Assembly (NCBI GenBank): GCA_036508555.1
Contig: DATCHD010000089.1
Span: 1-10,692 of the forward strand
DNA length: 10,692 nt
Direction of reading: 5' to 3'
From: CAINVV01 sp036508555
GTDB taxonomy: Bacteria > Bacteroidota > Bacteroidia > Bacteroidales > Prolixibacteraceae
Shown here: positions 5,871-10,692 of the stretch, piece by piece
Layout: each line of letters begins with the position of its first letter
Position numbering within the stretch: position 1 is the stretch's first letter
Position numbers and translations under genes: made by a program
Notes under the pieces: model-generated
The model's database searches: none
What the model was told of the DNA's origin: nothing
The model's input: the letters and a program-made list of their open reading frames with translations, nothing else

Positions 5871-7277
5871 ATGGGTAAGCAAAGGAATCTGGTCAGATCG
5901 CTTGGCTTGGGTTATGTAATTATTTTTGTGATTGCAAATATCATTGGATCAGGAGTTTATAAGAAGATTGCACCGATGGCTGCAGAACTTCACTCTTCAG
6001 CATGGATATTGTTAGCCTGGATTGTTGGCGGGATCATCACGATGTTTGGCGCGCTGAGTAATGCAGAAGTTGCCGGCATGCTGGCCGATACAGGCGGAGA
6101 GTTCGTTTATTTGAAGAAAATCTACAACCGTTTTTTCGCTTTTATTTACGGCTGGACACTTTTTACGGTGATTCAGACAGCCACGATTTCCTCGCTGGCC
6201 TATGTTTTTGCCCAATCACTTAATAGCATAATTCCTGTTCCACATTTATTTTCCTCCTTTCAGGATTTTTCAATTGGCGGGGTATTCTTTCCTTTCCAGG
6301 ATTTCGGGGTAAAATTGACGGCAATTTTATTGATTCTTCTACTAACCACATTGAATATCTCCGGACTGAAATCCGGAGCAGGTGTAAGCAGGGCAATCAT
6401 GTATATGGTGTTTACGGGATTGTTTGTGATCGTGGTATTTGGGTTGAGTAATGTGAAGGCGACTCCCGACAACTATATGAATATTAGTAATCTAACACAG
6501 GGATCCGTCACGGTTTCTTCCTTTTTTACGGCCATGTTGGCCGCTTTCTGGGCCTACCAGGGATGGGTCTCAGTGGGATTTATCGGGGGAGAAGTTAAAA
6601 ATCCGAATGCAAATATTCCAAAAGGAATTGTGATAGGCGTTTTCATCGTCATCCTGATTTATTTGTTGGTCAATATCACTTACCTGACTCTTTTATCCAT
6701 ACCTCAGCTGGAGGCTATTCATGCGGCTGGTAATCAGATCGCGGCTGTTGAGGCAGTAAGGAGTTTCTGGGGTTCAGGAGGCGTTCTCTTCATCTCCCTC
6801 CTTATTCTGCTGACGACGCTGGGCTGCACAAATGCAAGCATCCTCACCGGTGCAAGGCCTTATTTTGCGATGGCGAAGGATAAGCTTTTTTTCTCATCCA
6901 TCGCCAAAATCAACAAGGCCAACGTTCCTTCTAATTCCTTGTTGTGGCAGGGAATATGGGCTTGCGTACTGGTGTTGTCCGGGACCTTCGATCAGTTGAC
7001 AGACATGTTGGTCTTCGCGGTGTTTATTTTTTACGGAGCTACAACCTTAGGCGTCTTCATCCTGCGCCGCAAGATGCCCGATGCCTACAGGCCTTACAGG
7101 GTCTGGGGATATCCTGTTGTTCCTATTATTTTTATCCTCTTTTGCATCTTCCTGATATTTAATACAGCCATGACCAGGCCCCGTGAAGCAGCCATCGGGG
7201 TAGCCTTGATACTATCCGGTATTCCGGTCTACCTTTTTCTGCAACATAGAAATTCATCAAAAAAACAGGTGCCGTGA
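5871..7277 (+). CDS. APC-superfamily amino acid permease (LAT/SteT-like)
   Basis: A 468-residue inner-membrane transporter with about 12 hydrophobic segments, the normal size for the family. TM1 carries the unwound-helix substrate motif IIGSGVY (24-30). The TM6 region has FWAYQGWVSVGF (226-237), followed by the conserved loop GEVKNPNANIPKGI (240-253). ARPYFAMAKD (328-337) and YRPYRVWGYPVVP (406-418) are further APC/LAT hallmarks. Relatives include the Ser/Thr exchanger SteT and other amino acid exchangers or H+ symporters; the exact amino acid cannot be read from the sequence. The ATG immediately precedes the positively charged GKQRNLVRS segment before TM1. No ribosome-binding site or canonical promoter is visible. 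The last codons and stop lie inside a terminator hairpin shared with the converging gene. Confidence 0.93.
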   Translation: MGKQRNLVRSLGLGYVIIFVIANIIGSGVYKKIAPMAAELHSSAWILLAWIVGGIITMFGALSNAEVAGMLADTGGEFVYLKKIYNRFFAFIYGWTLFTVIQTATISSLAYVFAQSLNSIIPVPHLFSSFQDFSIGGVFFPFQDFGVKLTAILLILLLTTLNISGLKSGAGVSRAIMYMVFTGLFVIVVFGLSNVKATPDNYMNISNLTQGSVTVSSFFTAMLAAFWAYQGWVSVGFIGGEVKNPNANIPKGIVIGVFIVILIYLLVNITYLTLLSIPQLEAIHAAGNQIAAVEAVRSFWGSGGVLFISLLILLTTLGCTNASILTGARPYFAMAKDKLFFSSIAKINKANVPSNSLLWQGIWACVLVLSGTFDQLTDMLVFAVFIFYGATTLGVFILRRKMPDAYRPYRVWGYPVVPIIFILFCIFLIFNTAMTRPREAAIGVALILSGIPVYLFLQHRNSSKKQVP

Positions 7278-7299
7278 GTAATACGCACGACACCTGTTT
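7259..7299. terminator. Bidirectional-type terminator overlapping the permease stop codon
   Basis: AAACAGGTG (7263-7271) pairs perfectly with CACCTGTTT (7291-7299). After one C-A mismatch, CGTG (7273-7276) pairs with CACG (7286-7289) around a 9-base loop. Read leftwards, the stem runs into seven T (7265-7259), so it is a strong terminator for the Spy-like gene ending at 7326. Read rightwards there is only a short T-run within the stem, giving weaker termination for the permease. The permease stop (7275-7277) sits inside the hairpin. Confidence 0.7.
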
Positions 7300-7325
7300 C
7301 TAAGCTTGTTCGAAAAGAGTAATTC

Positions 7326-7703
7326 TTAATTGTTCTGTCTGGCGGCTCTTTCTTCAGCCTGTTTTTTGCGGAATGCATCGAGTTTTGTTCCCTGCTCAGC
7401 TGGTAAAGCTGCTTTCAGCGCTTTGTCAGTTTCAGCTTGCATTTTGGTACTTTCTTCGCGCATTTTGTCACGATCCATATTGCCACCTTCGCGCATCTTT
7501 GTAAACATATCAGAACGTTTCTTCTGCGCATCGATAATAATTGGGGTTACCTTGGCAACCTGATCTTTGGTTAAACTCAATGCAGTTGTAAGACCATCGA
7601 TTTCTCTTGCAAGTCTTTCTTCAGGAGTACCACCACGTTGTTGAGCAAAACTGGAACCCACAGCTACCATAGTAACTAAAAACACCATCAATAATTTTTT
7701 CAT
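7326..7703 (-). CDS. Small periplasmic Spy/CpxP-like protein
   Basis: A 125-residue protein. Residues 1-20 are a clear signal peptide with an AxA-type site (GSSFA|Q). The mature part is nearly all charged helix: an LTxxQ-type motif at LTKDQ (44-48) and a variant LPAEQ (100-104) flank a Met/Lys/Glu-rich helix (56-97). Paired LTxxQ motifs define the Spy/CpxP superfamily. E. coli Spy is an ATP-independent periplasmic chaperone, and CpxP a sensor-kinase inhibitor. Many Bacteroidota carry such short proteins of untested function. The length is close to Spy, and a helical cradle-like fold is likely. It appears to be a single-gene unit ending in the terminator at 7259-7299. The upstream gap contains a palindrome and direct repeats, so stress regulation is plausible but unproven. 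No partner kinase is nearby. Confidence 0.8.
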   Translation of the reverse strand: MKKLLMVFLVTMVAVGSSFAQQRGGTPEERLAREIDGLTTALSLTKDQVAKVTPIIIDAQKKRSDMFTKMREGGNMDRDKMREESTKMQAETDKALKAALPAEQGTKLDAFRKKQAEERAARQNN

Positions 7704-7720
7704 AACTACGTAATTTAAAA

Positions 7721-7735
7721 ATTTGACTATTTGAC
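7721..7735. repeat. ATTTGAC direct repeat upstream of the Spy-like gene
   Basis: ATTTGAC occurs at 7721-7727 and 7729-7735 (period 8), 18-32 bases upstream of the start codon at 7703. A related TATTTGA lies at 7765-7771. It could be a regulator site over the promoter or leader; AT-rich chance repetition is equally possible. Confidence 0.3.
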
Positions 7736-7749
7736 AACATTAATTCACA

Positions 7750-7762
7750 AAGGTTTAACCTT
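7750..7762. promoter_or_regulatory. Palindrome upstream of the Spy-like gene
   Basis: AAGGTT-T-AACCTT is a perfect 6-bp inverted repeat with a one-base centre, 47-59 bases upstream of the start codon. Read leftwards, it overlaps AACCTTTG (7755-7748), a seven-of-eight match to the TAnnTTTG -7 box. I find no TTTG box at the right distance, so the promoter call is weak. An operator is possible. Confidence 0.3.
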
Positions 7763-7832
7763 ACTATTTGAATAATCTTTTTTTCGCGTGTTTCAGTTTA
7801 CAATCCACAGCTGTTCTTAAACTTTCCTGGTA

Positions 7833-7847
7833 AGGATCAGAGATCCT
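7833..7847 (-). other. Short hairpin at the end of the Gfo/Idh/MocA gene
   Basis: AGGATC (7833-7838) pairs with GATCCT (7842-7847) around a 3-base loop that overlaps the stop codon (7837-7839). No T-run follows in the leftward direction, so it is at best a weak or non-classical terminator. The rest of the gap to 7704 is AT-rich with no other stem. Confidence 0.3.
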
Positions 7848-9204
7848 CTCCATGTACCCATCCCTTGCGTGCTGGCTCCTTAATATAGGCATCCAGTTCA
7901 GGATGATTGGTCACTTTCATGTTTTTCGCATCGTACTCAAGGCGGGTGTTGAATCGCTGAGCCATCACACCTGTCAGAGACATTTCCACTAATTGGGTCG
8001 CGTAATCGAAGTTGGAGCCCGGTGTCTTGCCATTTTTGATGGCATCGATCCATTCCCTTTGCGGATTTTCCTCAAAGGTTCTCGGAATAGTCTTTTCAGG
8101 AAGTTTCTTCTTGAACTCTTCCCACTCAGGCATCGGCATTAAGATGCGTGGATCATTCGGACGACCACCTGTCATGAGACATCCTTTGTCGCCTACCATG
8201 ATCATGCCGTTTCCTCCCAATTTCTCAAGGTGCCATTCAGGACGGATTTCCGGTTTGATACCGCCTTCATGCCAGCGTAACTTAACCGGGCTCTTATTCC
8301 CGCGGGCAGGAAAATCCCATCGAATAATGGCCTTATCCGATACGAAACCGTTGTCCGGCACCGGAGTCTTAAATTCGGCTTCCACTACATCCGGCATACC
8401 AAGATCGAGCGACCAGAATGGCGCATCCAACGTATGACAGCACCAGTCGCCAAGTTCACCGTTGCCAAAATCAAACCAGCTACGCCAGGTTTTCGGCAAA
8501 TAAACATCGTTGTAAGGCCTAAAAGCGGCAGGACCTACCCATAAATCCCAGTCCAGGTTGGCAGGCACAGGCATTTCCTTCGGTGGAAAACTTTCCGGTT
8601 TGTTGAAATATTTATTCGAACCGAAGTCGGGTCCATCGTTCCAGGCGATCACCTCGGTAATATTTCCCAGCAATCCTGCCTCGTACCATTCCTTAATACA
8701 TCGGATGCCGTTCGTGGCATGACCCTGGTTGGCCATCTGGGTGATGACACCATAATGATGCGCGGCCTTTTTCAAGGTCCGTAATTGCCAGATATTATGA
8801 GCCAGAGGTTTTTCTACTATCACATGTTTGCCCAATTCCATGGCTGCCATGGCTGCAGGAAAATGCGAATGATCAGGCGTACAGACCATTACAGCGTCTA
8901 TTTCCTTGTGCATCTTGTCAAACATGACCCTGTAATCCTTGAATCGCTTTGCGTTTGGCATGGCTTTAAAGGCGTCAGCAGCGCGATTGTCATCCACATC
9001 GCAAAGGGCGACAATATTCTCGTTCCATTTGGAATCCTTCTGATTGATACATTTGCTCCAGTTACTCTTCCCCTGGCCGCCCACGCCAATTACGGCGATA
9101 TTCAATCTGCCGGATGGAGAGCAACTCATAAGATTAGGAATGAATACAGCACCTGCACCCATCATCGATGCTGATTTGATAAAGTCTCTTCTGGATGAAT
9201 TCAT
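7837..9204 (-). CDS. Tat-exported Gfo/Idh/MocA-family oxidoreductase, probable lipoprotein
   Basis: A 455-residue NAD(P)-dependent sugar-type dehydrogenase. The N-terminus is a twin-arginine signal (SRRDFIKSA, residues 4-12) with a lipobox-like LMSC (25-28). The Rossmann domain has IAVIGVGGQGKSN (36-48), CTPDHSH (108-114) and the EKP motif (131-133, Lys132 being the usual catalytic residue). The C-terminal domain has GDWCCHTLDAPFW (252-264), with His257 and Asp260 at the usual active-site positions. The frame extends 15 codons upstream, but the Tat motif places the start at the ATG at 9204. Such exported members are common in Bacteroidota and Planctomycetes and are linked to sugar or glycoside oxidation or epimerisation; some carry their nucleotide tightly bound. 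No sugar-utilisation genes adjoin, so the substrate is unknown. No promoter or ribosome-binding site is evident upstream. Confidence 0.93.
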   Translation of the reverse strand: MNSSRRDFIKSASMMGAGAVFIPNLMSCSPSGRLNIAVIGVGGQGKSNWSKCINQKDSKWNENIVALCDVDDNRAADAFKAMPNAKRFKDYRVMFDKMHKEIDAVMVCTPDHSHFPAAMAAMELGKHVIVEKPLAHNIWQLRTLKKAAHHYGVITQMANQGHATNGIRCIKEWYEAGLLGNITEVIAWNDGPDFGSNKYFNKPESFPPKEMPVPANLDWDLWVGPAAFRPYNDVYLPKTWRSWFDFGNGELGDWCCHTLDAPFWSLDLGMPDVVEAEFKTPVPDNGFVSDKAIIRWDFPARGNKSPVKLRWHEGGIKPEIRPEWHLEKLGGNGMIMVGDKGCLMTGGRPNDPRILMPMPEWEEFKKKLPEKTIPRTFEENPQREWIDAIKNGKTPGSNFDYATQLVEMSLTGVMAQRFNTRLEYDAKNMKVTNHPELDAYIKEPARKGWVHGEDL

Positions 9205-9249
9205 GGTTTTTTGACGCTTTAGTTTGTTAATTGGTAAAAATTTATACAT

Positions 9250-9336
9250 TGAGATTTTTGAACGCGTAATTTATATTTTTTTATTTAAATTAACATGCGA
9301 TAAAATAAAACCGATGAGAAAATATTTTAACACCAC
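9250..9336. other. AT-rich gap without recognisable signals
   Basis: This stretch between the ABC exporter and the oxidoreductase gene is very AT-rich. It holds only a short AAAATATTTT palindrome (9319-9328). I find no TAnnTTTG/TTTG promoter pair and no stem with a T-run in the leftward direction. Confidence 0.4.
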
Positions 9337-10692
9337 CTAACTTTCCCGCTTACCATGAAGGAGCAGATTCACAGCATCGTGCAGGGATCCGGCCTTAGTA
9401 ATAGAGCCTGCATTGACGAAGAAAATCTCATCCGCATTTTCGATGGTATTAAGCCGGTGTGCAATGATAATCTTAGTCGTGCATTCCGGTAGTTTCTTCA
9501 GTATTTCATCCAGCAACTGTTCCGTGACGGTATCAATATTAGCAGTCGCCTCGTCGAGAATCAACAGTTTAGGCTTCCGCAATACCGCCCTGATAAAGGC
9601 AATCAACTGTTTTTGACCGAGGCTGATCCCATCGCCGGATGATCTGATTTCGGCACTCAGCCCCCCCTCGAAACGTTCCAGTAATCCGTCCAGTCCTGAA
9701 TCAGACAGTACCCTGGAAAGATCTTCATTCGAAATATCCTTGTGAAGATTATTTCCGTAAAGGATGTTGTCCCTTATTGTGCCGCTGAACAGGAAGGGCT
9801 CCTGAAGGATAAAACCAATAGAAGCGGTGCGGGTGTCAAAATCCAAAGTTCTGATATCCTTGCCATAAAAAAGGATCTGGCCCGCCGTCGGGTCGTACAA
9901 CCTGGCCATCAATGAGGCAGTTGTGGTCTTTCCTCCACCCGTCGGACCGACAAATGCATACGTTTTGCTTCGCTCCAGATCGAAACTTACATCCTTCAAT
10001 ATGTCGTTGCCGGGCGTATAAGCAAAAGAAACATTGCGGAAAGACAACAGGGCTGCGGTCTCCACTTTCCTGGTAAGGGGAAGTATCTTCAGGTTATTTT
10101 CCATGACAAGGATCTGAGAAATACGGTCCCAGCCAGCCAAAGCCACCTGGAAGTTAGCCCATAACGAGGCAATCTGCCGCAGTGGATTATAAAACTGCGA
10201 AATATAAGCCAGGAAACTGATGAGCAAACCTATGGAAAACTGCCCGACAGAAATCAGGTAGATGCCAAAAGCAAGCACCACCAATTGTCCGATATTTGAG
10301 GAAAAACCGTAAACCGGCGTAAATATGTTGTTGGCAATGCCTGCATTCACTGCGCTTTGATAGTTCACGTTATTTACTTCAGCAAATTTCTGACGGAAAT
10401 AATCACGGCGATTAAATGCAACAATTACCTTGAAATTATTCAGGCTTTCCTGAATTTCAGCGCTCAGGCTTCCGGTACTCCTCATGTTTACAGCATTTCG
10501 GTTCTTCACCCAAGGCGAAATACTCCTGGTGAAAAACCAAAGAAAAAGGGCAGGAGCCAGGGCCGTCAAGCCGAGCTTAAGATTAATGGAAAGAAGGAAT
10601 ATCCCAGCTCCAATCATGGTAAAAATGCTGCTGATAAACTGCACCAACGATTGCGAGAAAAACTGATTGATCTTGTCCGTATCATTATTAAC
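9337..10692 (-). CDS. ABC exporter half-transporter, N-terminus outside the window
   Basis: 451 codons are visible; the frame is open to the window edge, so the first part of the membrane domain is missing. The visible part begins with NNDTDKINQFFSQSL, typical of the TM2-TM3 region of type IV (MsbA/MdlB-like) exporters. At least four hydrophobic segments follow to about visible residue 165, then the ATPase domain. There, Walker A is GPTGGGKT (249-256), the Q-loop is ILQEPF (295-300), the signature is SLGQKQL rather than LSGGQ (357-363), Walker B is LLILDEAT (376-383) and the H-loop is IIIAHRL (408-414). The fused half-transporter layout implies a homo- or heterodimer exporting lipid, peptide or drug; the substrate cannot be told. 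A partner gene could lie to the right. The 87-bp gap to the next gene is AT-rich without a clear terminator, so cotranscription with the oxidoreductase gene is possible. Confidence 0.92.
   Translation of the reverse strand, partial: VNNDTDKINQFFSQSLVQFISSIFTMIGAGIFLLSINLKLGLTALAPALFLWFFTRSISPWVKNRNAVNMRSTGSLSAEIQESLNNFKVIVAFNRRDYFRQKFAEVNNVNYQSAVNAGIANNIFTPVYGFSSNIGQLVVLAFGIYLISVGQFSIGLLISFLAYISQFYNPLRQIASLWANFQVALAGWDRISQILVMENNLKILPLTRKVETAALLSFRNVSFAYTPGNDILKDVSFDLERSKTYAFVGPTGGGKTTTASLMARLYDPTAGQILFYGKDIRTLDFDTRTASIGFILQEPFLFSGTIRDNILYGNNLHKDISNEDLSRVLSDSGLDGLLERFEGGLSAEIRSSGDGISLGQKQLIAFIRAVLRKPKLLILDEATANIDTVTEQLLDEILKKLPECTTKIIIAHRLNTIENADEIFFVNAGSITKAGSLHDAVNLLLHGKRES

Noticed and set aside
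8012..8437. 141-codon plus-strand frame inside the Gfo/Idh/MocA gene
   Set aside because: It is an antisense shadow of a conserved domain, without family resemblance.
9205..9249. Longer N-terminus of the oxidoreductase (15 extra residues)
   Set aside because: The Tat motif would be pushed inward; an ATG at 9204 gives the normal SRRDF-type signal close to the N-terminus.
9319..9328. AAAATATTTT palindrome as a terminator
   Set aside because: All A/T with no loop and no GC stem; expected by chance in such AT-rich DNA.

Overview
The window looks like chromosomal DNA from a member of the Bacteroidota, probably in or near the Chitinophagia/Sphingobacteriia. The signs are exported proteins with signal peptides ending in FAQ or FSQ, start codons without clear Shine-Dalgarno sequences, one promoter matching the TTTG-N19-TAnnTTTG type, and typical Bacteroidota families (YncE/phosphoesterase fusion, Tat-exported Gfo/Idh/MocA oxidoreductase, CBM9-like secreted protein). 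The genus cannot be fixed from this sequence alone.

Left edge (1-600) holds no confident gene. Bases 252-293 are the 3' part of a tRNA-Arg(ACG) gene, starting exactly at the anticodon loop. The 5' half is missing, and a strong intrinsic terminator follows 12 bases later. This is the usual footprint of an element integrated into the 3' end of a tRNA gene, so 1-251 is probably the end of such an element (or its remnant) and the chromosome resumes to the right. Bases 300-440 contain further hairpins and a perfect 11-bp tandem repeat.

Middle (601-5720): a secreted CBM9-like protein with a glycine-rich segment and a SulP anion transporter with a STAS domain run rightwards, separated by an 84-bp gap with a strong hairpin. 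Convergent to them is a large exported protein joining a YVTN/YncE-type beta-propeller to an alkaline-phosphatase-superfamily phosphoesterase domain. A good Bacteroidota-type promoter lies upstream of it.

Right half (5871-10692): an APC-family amino acid permease, divergent from the propeller/phosphoesterase gene. It shares a bidirectional-type terminator with a convergent gene for a small periplasmic Spy/CpxP-like protein. Two more leftward genes follow: a Tat-exported, probably lipid-anchored Gfo/Idh/MocA oxidoreductase, and a half-size ABC exporter whose N-terminus lies beyond the window.

Most genes are single transcription units of housekeeping transport or envelope function, and no shared pathway is evident. 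I see no convincing new multi-gene system. The tRNA attachment scar and the structured region beside it are the most notable signals.
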